A stretch of 64,000 nt of DNA from JBOFGK01 sp051649085 (GTDB lineage Bacteria > Bacillota_I > Bacilli_A > UBA3375). The stretch is from assembly GCA_051649085.1 (NCBI GenBank), contig JBOFGK010000060.1, positions 1 through 64,000 on the forward strand, read 5' to 3'. The notes below the pieces were generated by a model. The model made no database searches. It saw nothing but the letters and a program-made list of their open reading frames with translations, and had not been told where the DNA came from. Made by a program: the position numbers and the translations under genes. Positions 35,597 to 45,729 of the stretch are shown here, one piece after another (within the stretch, counting starts at the first letter, position 1; every line of letters begins with the position of its first letter).

Positions 35597-38500
35597 ATGA
35601 AGAAATTATTTTTAGGTTTTCTATTGGCACTTATTCTGAGCAGTTATGTCCCTGTGGACTTAATTGTTTATGCGAGCACAACAGAAGCAAATGGAAACGA
35701 AGAAAAAAGCGTGAGAAATCAAGCTCAAACAACAATCGGTACTTGGGATCAACCAACGATCGCATCGCCGAATAATATTATTGAGGGAACTTATACATGT
35801 GAAGCTGGAGACACGGCGCATTCAGCTGCAGTTCAATTCACTAATAAGCAAAATCAAAAAATTACATATGGATATAAAAATAATAATCAAACAATTCCAT
35901 GGTATAAAACAGATGGAAATATTGTAAACGTAGCAGATACTCGTTTTCCAGTTACTCAAGTTTATTTGGGTGGGAAAAGAACATATTCTTCAAGTACAGT
36001 AAGCTGTGAGAGCGAAGAATATTTCCGTTCAGCGTTTGGAACTCAAGGAATCAAACGTAACTATACTATTGATGGACAATCAAGTGACCCGGCAGTGAAA
36101 AAATTCCCATATTCAGTTGCGATTTATCCTGATGAAGCGGGTACTTTATACTTTGAGCAAAAAGTAACAAATACATCTAAAGAAAATTTATCAGTTGGAT
36201 CAGCGCTTAAACTTAAACTTAATTTACATAAAGAAGGAGCAAGAGCGGTTGCAGAAAATTCGAAAATCCGTGCACTAGCAGATCAAACGCCTTATCAAGT
36301 AAATTCAAAAAAAGGGCTATATCAACAAGCACAAATTGATGGTAAATTTTATACAACATCAGTAATAATTGATGATGATGTACTGCCATTTACTGAAGCA
36401 ACACCACCAGAAGATTCAGATAGTCCATCAAGTTTTGCGGCAAATAACTACTTAGTTACAGGAAATTTCTTAACGGAATGTCCATACGGAGGAACTCCAG
36501 AACAGCAATTATACCTTGCATGGAGATGTCAAGATTCTTATGATGAATTAACTGCAGGATTTGAAACTGATACAATTGCTAAAGACCAAGTGATGGATGA
36601 GATTCATTCAGGTAAAACTACAGATGCAACTGATCAAGCAAATACAACATATCCTGGAATAAATTTAATCTGGCGTTCAGATGCTGTTAGAACTTCTGAC
36701 ACAAAAACAATGGTTTTTGGAGTGAATCCAAATGATAATCGTGTTCCACCAAAAATAGATCACTTAGAGTTATCAAGTCAAGATGAATATACATTTGATA
36801 GCACTAGTGCACCTACTGATGCAAATGCCTTTGTCCAAAATATTAAAGGAACATCATATGGTGCAAAAGCTGCAAAATTACTATTTGGTGATACGGCAAT
36901 GAATGATGTAACAAGTGCGGGGACAATTACTGCAACAGGTTATTCAAACCAAGTTGGAACACATACAGTAACACTTGAAGGAACATATACTGATCCAACT
37001 GATTCGAAAAATTATGCGGTAACTAAAAATGTTACAGTGACAATTAACCGACCGGCAGAATCAACTTATGCAATGAACGCGGATAGTCATATTGTATTTG
37101 GACTTCAATCAACAGCAAATGCGATTAATAAACAAACATTATTAAATGAAGTACACGCACAGTTTACTAAAGATGGTTCAAACTTTAATGGAACATCATA
37201 TGCAAACATTGATTTAGAAGGTTTCTCAACAATTAACCAAACAGCTGAAGGTGCATATGTTGTTAACTTAAAAGGAATGGATGCTGGAGTAGAAAAAGCT
37301 TCGAAAAAAATCTTAATAATTTTCAAAGCTGCAAGTACAGGTATTGATGCTCCAAATCCAAACGTTCCAGGAGAAATCCCAGGTGAGGATTTAAACACAT
37401 TGCCAACTAAAATGATTTCAGCTAAAGCGACACATTCAATTGGAAAAGCAGTACTTGGTTCAGGAAAAACAGCTGATCAAATTGCAACAATTTCAGAAGT
37501 TAAAGTTTGGACATTGGCTACAGATACAGTTGGTTCAATTACTTCAACTGCAGGAACTGGGGCTAACTTAGAAAATAATCAATCTGCAACAAATGGAATT
37601 ATTAGTGGTAATGCTGCAGCGGGAACGTCTGTAAACCAAGTGTTCAAAGCAGGTAACGCTACAGCAAATACTAATTGGACAGTTACAAATGATACACCAG
37701 TATTAACTGCAAATCCTGTTGTTGAATATAATGTTTCAGCATCAGTAAGTCAGTCAAAATTATTGACAGATGCAAATGCAAGAATTTCACAGTTTGGGAC
37801 AAATGTAGACAACGCAATTGCTAATGGAAATATTACAGTTGATAATACTTCATTTGGACAAATTGACTTTACACAACCATCAGTGACAGTTGTTCAAGTT
37901 AATGGACAAGTAAATGGAATTGCAGCTAATCCAGTTAAAGTTGTTGTTGTTGTAAAAGATGCAAAAACAGAACTTTCACCAGAAAAAAAAGTAGTAATTA
38001 CAGCTAAAGATTTCTCAATGTCAATTGATAAAGTTGAAGAAGGAACTACAGAAGCTGAATTAAAAAGTACAACTTATGCAAGTGTTAAGGCTTGGGATTT
38101 AACAAATACTTCAACAAATGGACCTGTTGGAACAATTGCCCAATCAAATATTTCAGTTGTGAATGCAGCTCAAAATAAGATTTTAAATAAAACGGCAGTC
38201 CTTAATGATGTAGTTCCAAATACTTTTAGTGTAACAAGTAGTGGTGCAACGGCTTCAACTAATGTTAACGGAACAATTACTGCAACAGAAAAACTAGTCT
38301 TAACGGCAACGAACTACATTAAATATGATGTGCGTAAAGCTGGCGATACAAATATAACAAAAGAGCAATTCTATCGTGATGTTAATGCATCATTAAAGAA
38401 ATTAGGAGTTGAAGTATCAGGAGCAAACTATGCAAATTTATCGTCAAACTTTGATTCAATTCCGCAAAACATTGTTCAGCCAAATTCTGTAGTAATTAAT

Positions 38501-41500
38501 GGAGCGTACAATCAAGAAAATGCTACTCCAGTAACAGTTAAAGTTATTTTTTCAGATCCAGATACAACAGTTATTACACCAGATAAAGCAATAATGATTG
38601 ATGTAAAAAATTATTCTGAAAATATGAGTGCATTACCGTATGCAGCCGGAGATACTGGTAAAGCGTTAGTAAAAACAAAATCAACTGCTAAAGCATGGAA
38701 CTTAAACACTTTAACAGAAATTCCAGTTACAATTGCAGATACAAAATTAATTCAAAGTACTGCAAAATTCACTGATAAAGAAGAAGTACCATTTACAGCA
38801 AGTGCAGTAGTCGGAGCACAAACTGCAACTAAAACAGCAAAAGCAACAATTAATGAGGACCGTAATATTGACTTAACATCAGATGATATTGTTGTGTACG
38901 ATAAGTCAAACGCTCCAAGTGAGAGTCAATTCCGAAGCGATATTAATGCAACAATTACACCTGAGGGAGAAACTTCTTCTAACTTTGACACTAGTGTAAA
39001 CGAAAATGTTGTTGGAGTTTATGAAGTAACATTGACAGGAACTGGACTTGGACAAACAAAAACAAAAAAAGTAATGGTTGCAATTAAAGATGCGGACACA
39101 AGTGTTGATAAAGATAATTCTAAATTAATGATTAGAGCTGTAAACTTTGATGAAGAAAAAAACAATCTACCATATGCAACAGGAACAACTGGTAAAATAA
39201 CTGTTAAAAATAAAGCAGAAGTAGTTGCTTGGGATTTAACGACAGGACAAACAGTTACAGTAAATGTACCAGATACTAAATTAACAACAAGTTCTTCAAC
39301 ATTCACTCGTGGAGAAAAAGTTAAAGTTAATTTTAGTGCAACATCACCAACGACATCAAAAGATATTTCGAAAGAAATCGAAGCAACAGTTGTTGATAGT
39401 ACACCATTATCATTAACAGCAAAAGACTTAGTTATCTATGATAAAGGAAATTTACCGACAACTGATAATAAGTTCTTAACTGACGCTGAAGCAAATTTAC
39501 AGCCAGATGGAACACTAAGTTCAAATGTATTAACAGAAGTTAGAGATGAAGTTGGAGTTTATGTTGTAACAATTACAGGAACTTCACCAGGTAAAACTGA
39601 TGTTGAAAAAGAAGTAGCGGTTGCAGTTAAAGATGTTGATACATCAGTTGATGAAACAAATAAGTTAATGATTCAAGCATATGATTTCAATAAAGGAATT
39701 TTAGGTTTACCATTAGCGGATTTAGGAAAAGCAGATTCAAGTGCAAAAGCATGGGATTTAGCAGTTGCAACAGCAGGTGAAATCACACCAACAATTTCCG
39801 AAAATCGTTTAAATGATTCACCAGTTACATTAAGAAATAACGATAAAGAAAATGTTGTAGTCGGTGCAGCTGTTGGACAAAGAACAACGAGTAAAACAGT
39901 TGAAGCAACAATATTAGAAGATCGTACAATTGCGTTAACAGCAAATGAATACATTGAATATGATGTTAATTCATCGGTTGATTTAGCTAAATTTTTAGCA
40001 GATACAAATGCAGAATTAAAAGTAAGTGGAAATAAAGTAGATAACACAAATATGTCAGTACCATTATTTAATTCAATTAATTTCTCTAAAGTTTCTGCAT
40101 ATGTTGTGCAAATTGAAGGAAGTTATGAAGGATTGATAGCAACTCCGAAAAAAGTAGTTGTAGTAATTAAAGATTCAAAAACGGTTATTGATAATGATCA
40201 TAAAGTTGTAATTCGTGCTCAAGATTTTGGTGTGAGAAAAAATGAATTAAGTGCTGGATTTACAGCAGATGATGCACAAACAAAAGCTACTGCAAAATCG
40301 TGGAATATTTCAAGTACAGATACATTAGGTGAAATTGCTGGAACAAACAGCATTTCAACAATCACAGCTGGAAATGAATTGTTTAATGTAAATAACTCAT
40401 TAATTGAAGGTTCAGAAGTTCCAACAACGTTCACAGCAACAGCTGCGAATAAAACGGCGACAACAACTGTAAAAGCAACTGTAACAGATGATCGTACTCT
40501 AACCCTTACTGGAAGTAAATTTATTGAATATGAAAAAGGAAGTAGAGTTGCAACATCGAAATTCTTACAAGATATTGTTGCTCAATTAAAAGTTAATGGA
40601 GTAAATACATCAAGTGGAACAATTTCTGCACCAACATTTGCTAACATTAATCTTGATGAAGTTGACGCACATATTGTTGAAGTACATGGGACATTAGAAG
40701 GTTTAACAGCACCATCAATTAAAGTAATTGTTGCAGTAACAGATGAAAATACAGACATTGATGTAACTGATCCAGCTAATCCTCGTGGAATGGTTTATGC
40801 CAAAAATTTTGAATACGATGTTAAAGACTTACTAGCAACACAAGCAGCAGTAGTTCAAAAATCAGAAGCGAAAGCATGGGATTTTACAACAGCTGGAGAA
40901 GTAAAACGTATAACACCAATCTTTAATGAAACGAACAATGACTTATTTAATCCAAATAATAAATTAACTGCAGGTGATACAGTAGATAATGTAGTTGAAG
41001 CAAAAGTTTCAGTAAATGGTTCACAAGTTGTTGTTGTTTCAACAAATGCAATTGCAACAATGACTGATTCAAGAGATGCAAATTTATCAGTCGATGAATT
41101 AGTTGTATATGAAAAAGGAAGTTTACCAAAAGTTGATCAAGAATTCTTGAATAACGCACATGCAACGTTAACTCCAGCAGGAGAAATTACTTCGGATTTC
41201 TTAGACATTGTTAAAGATGAAGTAGGTGCATACGAAGTAACAGTAACAGGAGTAACAAAAGGTGGAAAATCTGCAACGAAAAAAGTTGTTGTAGCAGTTA
41301 AAGATGAAAATACTGAAATTGATTTAATTAATAAATTGATGGTAACAGGTCAAAACTTTGATCAAGAAGTAAAAGACTTACCACTTGCAGATCGTGGACT
41401 TCGTAAATCAAATGCTCAAGCATGGGATTTAGCATATGGTGCAGTAGTTAGAACATTGACACCAGTAATTTCAGATAATATTTTAGATGATGAAGTTGTA

Positions 41501-44500
41501 AGTGCTCGTGCGAAAACACAAGTTGAAGTGCAAATTAACGCACAAGTAGATACACGTACACTTATGAAAAAAGTTAATGCGAACATTATTGATACAAGAA
41601 ATGGTGTTTTAACAGCAAAACCAACAGTAATTTATCATATTAATGAATTAGAAGCAGCAGCTAACAAATTTATTAAAGATGCAGAACCAGTTGTAACACT
41701 TGATGGAGATATAATTGATCCAACAGCGACAGTTTCTTCAAACTTTGAAACAGTTGTTAAACCAATTATTGGAACATATAAAGTTAAATTAAGTGCAATT
41801 ACAACTGGTGGAGTTGCCACAAATGACGCACAAGTGGTTGTAATGGTTAAAGATGATGATACTATTATTGATCCAGAATACCAATATGCAGTTGATGGAA
41901 ATAACTTTATTGTTCAACGAAAAGAACTTGCACTTTCTCCAGAAAAATTCTTTGAAAATGCAAAACCAAAAGCATGGAATTTAGTAACTGGTGATGAAGT
42001 TTCAGTTTCAATAATCAAAACTGATGTTGTTAGAGGATACAATATTAACGATTCATTAGGAGACCATATTGCAACAATTGCAGCAGTTTCAGAACGAAGT
42101 AAGGATTTCCCAGCATTAAAAGATTTAGTAATTACAGTAGCTGATTCACGTTTACCAAAAATTGTTGCAGATCCGATTGTAAATTATAAAAAAGGTGCAA
42201 TTGCAACAAGTAGTGAGAAGTTCTTAGCTGATGCTAAAGCTAAATTACAAATTGATGGAGTTGACGATAACGGAACACTTACAAGTAATTACTCATCAGT
42301 AGTTAAAGATGAAATCGGTGTTTTTGCCGTAACAATTAATGGAGTAAGTGAAGGTGGAGTTGCTGCGAATCCAAAAACAGTTAATGTATCAATTTCAGGA
42401 GACAATACAAGTGAAGATGATAAAGAACTTATTTATGGTGAATCATTTGTTATTAAAAAGGATGAAGTTGCAAATTTAAATGATACGATTGTTATTGACA
42501 AAGCACATGCAAAAGCTTGGAGCAAAGAAACAGCACTTAACATTGATTTAAAAGTAGATCGCTCAGCAATTAAAGAAGAAGTAGGGCCATACCCTGTAAC
42601 ATTCACAACAGAAAAAGGTCTGAAGCATACAGTAATTGCAAGTGTAGTTGATGAAAATACTGAAGAAAGTACTGAAGAAGCGCTTCATGCAAAAGACTTT
42701 ATGCTAGATGTTTCAGAAGTTGCTAAATTAAATGAAACAGTAAATAAACGTGCTGAAGTAAAAGCTTGGAATAAAATTAATGGAACAATTTTAGAAACAA
42801 CAGCAGACATTTCTAAAGTACAAGCAAAAGCAGGAAGCTACTTTGTAACATTCAAAACAGCTAAAGGTCTAGTTAGAACAGTTGTTGCAACAGTAATTGA
42901 TGAAAACTCAAAAGTTGATGGTGAAACAGGAATTCATGCGAAAAACTTCACAGTTAAAAAATCAGTTGTAGAGGCAGGTTTATCGGAAGCAGACGTAATT
43001 AAATCAGCAGATGCATACGCATGGTCAACTAAGACAACATTACCAATTAAAGTAACAACAGATCCAACAGTAATTGAACCAGTTCCAGGACCATATACAG
43101 TAACATTTACTGCAGAAACTGGACTTACTAAGAAAATTATTGTGTCAGTAATTGATGAAAATACAACTGATAATAACGATAATGAAGAAGCGCTTCATGC
43201 AAAAGACTTTACGCTTAACTTAGAAGAAGTTGCAGCTCAAAGTGATACATCAATTACAACTAAAGCAGATGCGTACGCATGGTCAAAAGTTGGTGGGATA
43301 AACTTACCATTAACGGTTGATTATTCGAAGTTAGAAGCAAAAGTTGGACCATATCCAGTGACGTTTAAAACTGTAAAGGGAACAACAAGAACAGTAATTG
43401 CTTCAGTTATCGATGAAAACACTGAAGAAAGTAATGAAGAAGCATTACATGCAAAAGACTTTACGATGGATATTAAAGATGTACCTGGACTAAAAGATAC
43501 AGTAAATGAGCGTGCAGAAGTATTAGCATGGAATAAAAACTCAGGTGAAATTTTACCGACAATCGCTGATATTTCAAACGTAATTGAAAAAGCTGGTGCT
43601 TATGAAATTACATTTACAACTGAAAAAGGATTGAAGCGTACAGTAGTTGCAACCGTAACTGATGATAATACAGATGTTATTGATATTACAGGAATTCACG
43701 GGAGAAATTTCAAAGTTGAGAAAAAAGCAGTAGCTGCTGGACTGACAGAAGAAGATGTGATAAAATTAGCTGACGGATACGCTTGGTCAACAGTGACTGC
43801 AAACCCAATTAAAGTATCAACTGATCCATCAGTAATTAAACCAGAAGTTGGACCATATGTTGTAACATTAGTTGCAGAAACTGGAGTAAAACGTACAGTA
43901 ATTGCAAGTGTTATAGATGAAGAGACGGTGTTAACTGAAGAAGAAGCATTAAACGCTGAATCGTTTATTATTGATATTGAAGATGTCCCAAGTCAGTCGG
44001 AAAAAACAATAACAGAACGTGCAAAAGCATTTGCTTGGTCAGTAAAAACGGGAGCAAGTGTTGAGACAAAAGTAGATTATTCGCAATTAAAAGCGGAAGT
44101 TGGACCTTATCCAGTCACATTTACAACAGCAATCGGTACAAAGAAAACAGTATTTGCCAATGTAGTAAATGAACATGTAGCGGTTAAACCACAAACAGAA
44201 GAGCATTTAATTCATGGACGTGATTTTGTAATTAGAGTATCAGATGTTAAAAACTTAAATCACGAACAAATAGTTAAACATGCAGAAGCATTTGCTTGGG
44301 AAAAAAATACTGGACAATCAATTGAGTTCAACTCAGAACATCAAATTCAACCAAAAGTTGGAAAGTACCCAGTTAAATTTACAATTACTCAACCTCAAAC
44401 AAGTGCAAGTGAAGCGCCTCATTCACATACAGTTACAGCAACAGTAATTGATGATGAAGCAGTAATGCCAGCACAAGAGGAACCGAAAGTTGAATCAACA

Positions 44501-44590
44501 GGAACAATTTCTTATGGAATTTATGCACTTGTATTTATTTCAGCATTAGTAGCATTTATATTTGTAAGAAATAAACTTTCAAAAAAATAA
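35597..44590 (+). CDS. Giant repetitive surface protein (2997 residues)
   Basis: Probably a cell-wall or membrane anchored adhesin-like protein. Signal peptide about residues 1-27. A unique N-terminal domain (about 40-390) contains four Cys (YTCEAG, VSCESE, TECPYGG, WRCQDS). About nine long repeats of 180-200 residues follow (about 604-2276), then eight short repeats of about 80-88 residues (about 2277-2955). Each repeat carries an AKAW-type motif with a conserved Trp and ends near IKD-DT or VIDENT. The C-terminus has a hydrophobic segment (about 2970-2990) and tail RNKLSKK, but VESTG replaces an LPxTG sorting motif. CGGAGG precedes ATG 35597. The ligand is unknown. Confidence 0.8.
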   Translation: MKKLFLGFLLALILSSYVPVDLIVYASTTEANGNEEKSVRNQAQTTIGTWDQPTIASPNNIIEGTYTCEAGDTAHSAAVQFTNKQNQKITYGYKNNNQTIPWYKTDGNIVNVADTRFPVTQVYLGGKRTYSSSTVSCESEEYFRSAFGTQGIKRNYTIDGQSSDPAVKKFPYSVAIYPDEAGTLYFEQKVTNTSKENLSVGSALKLKLNLHKEGARAVAENSKIRALADQTPYQVNSKKGLYQQAQIDGKFYTTSVIIDDDVLPFTEATPPEDSDSPSSFAANNYLVTGNFLTECPYGGTPEQQLYLAWRCQDSYDELTAGFETDTIAKDQVMDEIHSGKTTDATDQANTTYPGINLIWRSDAVRTSDTKTMVFGVNPNDNRVPPKIDHLELSSQDEYTFDSTSAPTDANAFVQNIKGTSYGAKAAKLLFGDTAMNDVTSAGTITATGYSNQVGTHTVTLEGTYTDPTDSKNYAVTKNVTVTINRPAESTYAMNADSHIVFGLQSTANAINKQTLLNEVHAQFTKDGSNFNGTSYANIDLEGFSTINQTAEGAYVVNLKGMDAGVEKASKKILIIFKAASTGIDAPNPNVPGEIPGEDLNTLPTKMISAKATHSIGKAVLGSGKTADQIATISEVKVWTLATDTVGSITSTAGTGANLENNQSATNGIISGNAAAGTSVNQVFKAGNATANTNWTVTNDTPVLTANPVVEYNVSASVSQSKLLTDANARISQFGTNVDNAIANGNITVDNTSFGQIDFTQPSVTVVQVNGQVNGIAANPVKVVVVVKDAKTELSPEKKVVITAKDFSMSIDKVEEGTTEAELKSTTYASVKAWDLTNTSTNGPVGTIAQSNISVVNAAQNKILNKTAVLNDVVPNTFSVTSSGATASTNVNGTITATEKLVLTATNYIKYDVRKAGDTNITKEQFYRDVNASLKKLGVEVSGANYANLSSNFDSIPQNIVQPNSVVINGAYNQENATPVTVKVIFSDPDTTVITPDKAIMIDVKNYSENMSALPYAAGDTGKALVKTKSTAKAWNLNTLTEIPVTIADTKLIQSTAKFTDKEEVPFTASAVVGAQTATKTAKATINEDRNIDLTSDDIVVYDKSNAPSESQFRSDINATITPEGETSSNFDTSVNENVVGVYEVTLTGTGLGQTKTKKVMVAIKDADTSVDKDNSKLMIRAVNFDEEKNNLPYATGTTGKITVKNKAEVVAWDLTTGQTVTVNVPDTKLTTSSSTFTRGEKVKVNFSATSPTTSKDISKEIEATVVDSTPLSLTAKDLVIYDKGNLPTTDNKFLTDAEANLQPDGTLSSNVLTEVRDEVGVYVVTITGTSPGKTDVEKEVAVAVKDVDTSVDETNKLMIQAYDFNKGILGLPLADLGKADSSAKAWDLAVATAGEITPTISENRLNDSPVTLRNNDKENVVVGAAVGQRTTSKTVEATILEDRTIALTANEYIEYDVNSSVDLAKFLADTNAELKVSGNKVDNTNMSVPLFNSINFSKVSAYVVQIEGSYEGLIATPKKVVVVIKDSKTVIDNDHKVVIRAQDFGVRKNELSAGFTADDAQTKATAKSWNISSTDTLGEIAGTNSISTITAGNELFNVNNSLIEGSEVPTTFTATAANKTATTTVKATVTDDRTLTLTGSKFIEYEKGSRVATSKFLQDIVAQLKVNGVNTSSGTISAPTFANINLDEVDAHIVEVHGTLEGLTAPSIKVIVAVTDENTDIDVTDPANPRGMVYAKNFEYDVKDLLATQAAVVQKSEAKAWDFTTAGEVKRITPIFNETNNDLFNPNNKLTAGDTVDNVVEAKVSVNGSQVVVVSTNAIATMTDSRDANLSVDELVVYEKGSLPKVDQEFLNNAHATLTPAGEITSDFLDIVKDEVGAYEVTVTGVTKGGKSATKKVVVAVKDENTEIDLINKLMVTGQNFDQEVKDLPLADRGLRKSNAQAWDLAYGAVVRTLTPVISDNILDDEVVSARAKTQVEVQINAQVDTRTLMKKVNANIIDTRNGVLTAKPTVIYHINELEAAANKFIKDAEPVVTLDGDIIDPTATVSSNFETVVKPIIGTYKVKLSAITTGGVATNDAQVVVMVKDDDTIIDPEYQYAVDGNNFIVQRKELALSPEKFFENAKPKAWNLVTGDEVSVSIIKTDVVRGYNINDSLGDHIATIAAVSERSKDFPALKDLVITVADSRLPKIVADPIVNYKKGAIATSSEKFLADAKAKLQIDGVDDNGTLTSNYSSVVKDEIGVFAVTINGVSEGGVAANPKTVNVSISGDNTSEDDKELIYGESFVIKKDEVANLNDTIVIDKAHAKAWSKETALNIDLKVDRSAIKEEVGPYPVTFTTEKGLKHTVIASVVDENTEESTEEALHAKDFMLDVSEVAKLNETVNKRAEVKAWNKINGTILETTADISKVQAKAGSYFVTFKTAKGLVRTVVATVIDENSKVDGETGIHAKNFTVKKSVVEAGLSEADVIKSADAYAWSTKTTLPIKVTTDPTVIEPVPGPYTVTFTAETGLTKKIIVSVIDENTTDNNDNEEALHAKDFTLNLEEVAAQSDTSITTKADAYAWSKVGGINLPLTVDYSKLEAKVGPYPVTFKTVKGTTRTVIASVIDENTEESNEEALHAKDFTMDIKDVPGLKDTVNERAEVLAWNKNSGEILPTIADISNVIEKAGAYEITFTTEKGLKRTVVATVTDDNTDVIDITGIHGRNFKVEKKAVAAGLTEEDVIKLADGYAWSTVTANPIKVSTDPSVIKPEVGPYVVTLVAETGVKRTVIASVIDEETVLTEEEALNAESFIIDIEDVPSQSEKTITERAKAFAWSVKTGASVETKVDYSQLKAEVGPYPVTFTTAIGTKKTVFANVVNEHVAVKPQTEEHLIHGRDFVIRVSDVKNLNHEQIVKHAEAFAWEKNTGQSIEFNSEHQIQPKVGKYPVKFTITQPQTSASEAPHSHTVTATVIDDEAVMPAQEEPKVESTGTISYGIYALVFISALVAFIFVRNKLSKK
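37410..42420 (+). repeat. Nine long (about 180-200 residue) coding repeats of the surface protein
   Basis: Units begin with blocks such as KVVITAKDF, KLMIRAVNF, KLMIQAYDF, KVVIRAQDF, KLMVTGQNF and pass through AKAWDL or AKAWNL. A second half has VIYDKG or EYEKGS, SSNF, then VGVYxVTxxG and VAVKDxDT. Sequence between units is diverged at DNA level, so the array is old and stable. Confidence 0.75.
42425..44460 (+). repeat. Eight short (about 80-88 residue) coding repeats of the surface protein
   Basis: Units run from EEALHAKDF- or GIHAKNF-type openings through AYAWS or AKAWN to VGPYPVTF and VIASVIDENT. Units 2-4 and 5-7 match pairwise, so residues 2360-2613 and 2614-2867 form two copies of a 254-residue super-repeat. 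The short unit equals the long unit with its middle removed. Confidence 0.78.
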
Positions 44591-44630
44591 TAAATAAAAC
44601 TTGGGAAAAGTAATTTATAAGTATAAAAAC

Positions 44631-44673
44631 AAATAAGAATAGAGTGTGTTTAATAACACCTCTATTCTTATTT
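44631..44673 (+). terminator. Long-stem terminator after the surface protein gene
   Basis: AAATAAGAATAGAG pairs with CTCTATTCTTATTT, with a further inner TGTT/AACA stem, 41 bp after the stop. There is no long T-run, but the stem is long and nearly perfect. Confidence 0.6.
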
Positions 44674-44707
44674 AAATAAAAGAAATTTAGAAACAACGAG
44701 AATATCT

Positions 44708-44750
44708 AAAAATCTCAAGATTCCGTTTTGGTTTCTGAGGTTTTTTCTTT
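44708..44750 (+). terminator. Hairpin repeat, copy 1 (terminator-like)
   Basis: AAATCTCAAGATTCC and GGTTTCTGAGGTTTT flank a short loop and are followed by TTTTTT. The same element in opposite orientation lies at 47967-48010. Confidence 0.55.
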
Positions 44751-44819
44751 TTGTATAATGTAATTAAATCATACATTTTTACAGGAAAAGAGGTATAATT
44801 TAATAAAAGGGGTGAAACT

Positions 44820-45329
44820 ATGAAGAAAGCGAAAATAATATTCCTGTTGATTATTTTGTATTTAACACTTAAATCTATAGTGCTAGGTACTATTTTATCA
44901 GGTGTGTATGAAATAGTTGATTCTAATAATAACTTAAGTACATTCAGTATTACATTAGATGATGAAGAAAGAAAATACAAAGATGACTTGTCTATATTGA
45001 AAAATGAAAAAGTATATTTCTTTTTAATATTAATGAAAAGAAATATATTAGATTTTAGTACTAACGATAGCATAATGCAACAAGATGGAAAATATTCTAA
45101 TAATAATGCTCTAGAAACTAGTTTTTCTTTAAGTCAGAATGAGACTGAAAAATTATTAGCCCCTGTATTGCAAAAGAATGATATAGTATATAATTTTAAT
45201 GATAGTAAAACAGAAGTAACAGTCATTAGAGAAGGTAAATGTAAGCTGCAACTTACTATAAAAACAGAAAGTAAACTTAAAAAAAAACTTGAATACAATG
45301 AAGAACTTGACAGGAAATGTGTTTACTAG
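44820..45329 (+). CDS. Small exported or membrane-anchored protein, unknown function
   Basis: 169 residues with one N-terminal hydrophobic segment (about 5-26) that could be a signal peptide or anchor, then a charged external domain rich in Lys, Glu, Asn and Ser. Two Cys occur near the C-terminus (GKCKLQ and RKCVY). GGGGTGA is 6 nt before ATG 44820. I do not recognise the family. An out-of-frame remnant with similar Cys spacing follows. Its AT content is high even for this genome, as often seen in recently acquired genes. Confidence 0.55.
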   Translation: MKKAKIIFLLIILYLTLKSIVLGTILSGVYEIVDSNNNLSTFSITLDDEERKYKDDLSILKNEKVYFFLILMKRNILDFSTNDSIMQQDGKYSNNNALETSFSLSQNETEKLLAPVLQKNDIVYNFNDSKTEVTVIREGKCKLQLTIKTESKLKKKLEYNEELDRKCVY

Positions 45330-45350
45330 CATAATTTTAACTAAAAAGAA

Positions 45351-45509
45351 TTGATTAATAAAAAAGATTTCCCTGAAGTTCCAGCGTATATAATGTATGA
45401 AAAAATCGTAAAAAATCAATATAGTGAAATATGCTATATAAGCAAAACTAGTGAAACGTTTTTCCAAGAATTAGATTGTAAAAAACTGAGGCGATACAAA
45501 GAACTATGA
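45351..45509 (+). pseudogene. Short open frame, possible gene remnant
   Basis: A 52-codon frame starting at TTG 45351 without a good ribosome site, reading INKKDFPEVPAYIMYEKIVK and then a Cys-containing tail ending YKEL. Composition looks protein-coding. It may be the remnant of a gene related to the preceding one, or the displaced 3' end of a longer protein. Confidence is low. Confidence 0.35.
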
Positions 45510-45523
45510 GGAAATGTAAAAAC

Positions 45524-45553
45524 AAAAAAAGACCTGTTTGAGCAGGTTTTTTA
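45524..45553 (+). terminator. Rho-independent terminator
   Basis: ACCTG pairs with CAGGT across TTTGAG; an A-run precedes and six T residues follow. It ends the 44820 unit. Confidence 0.8.
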
Positions 45554-45681
45554 AATTAATTAGTAATTTTTGTTTTCTTTTCAAATGAAAATTGGCTTGT
45601 CCATATTTGATAGTTATAAACAACCTACTGTTAAAAAAAATTTATTTATGTGTAATAAAAAATAGTAGATTAGATTCTAAA

Positions 45682-45710
45682 TTGACAAAATATAGTTAAT
45701 TTGATAAAAT
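45682..45710 (+). promoter_or_regulatory. Promoter of the first AIM24-family gene
   Basis: TTGACA (45682-45687), 17 bp, TAAAAT (45705-45710) with an extended TGA, 19 bp before the start codon. Confidence 0.7.
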
Positions 45711-45729
45711 CAGAGTAGAAAGGATTCTT

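Noticed and set aside
37105..41820. Several minus-strand open frames of 60-124 codons inside the giant surface gene
   Set aside because: They are mirror frames of the repetitive coding sequence, lack ribosome sites and do not look like proteins.
44687..45073. Minus-strand frame of 128 codons
   Set aside because: It overlaps the better-supported plus-strand exported protein gene, has no ribosome site and covers the terminator hairpin.
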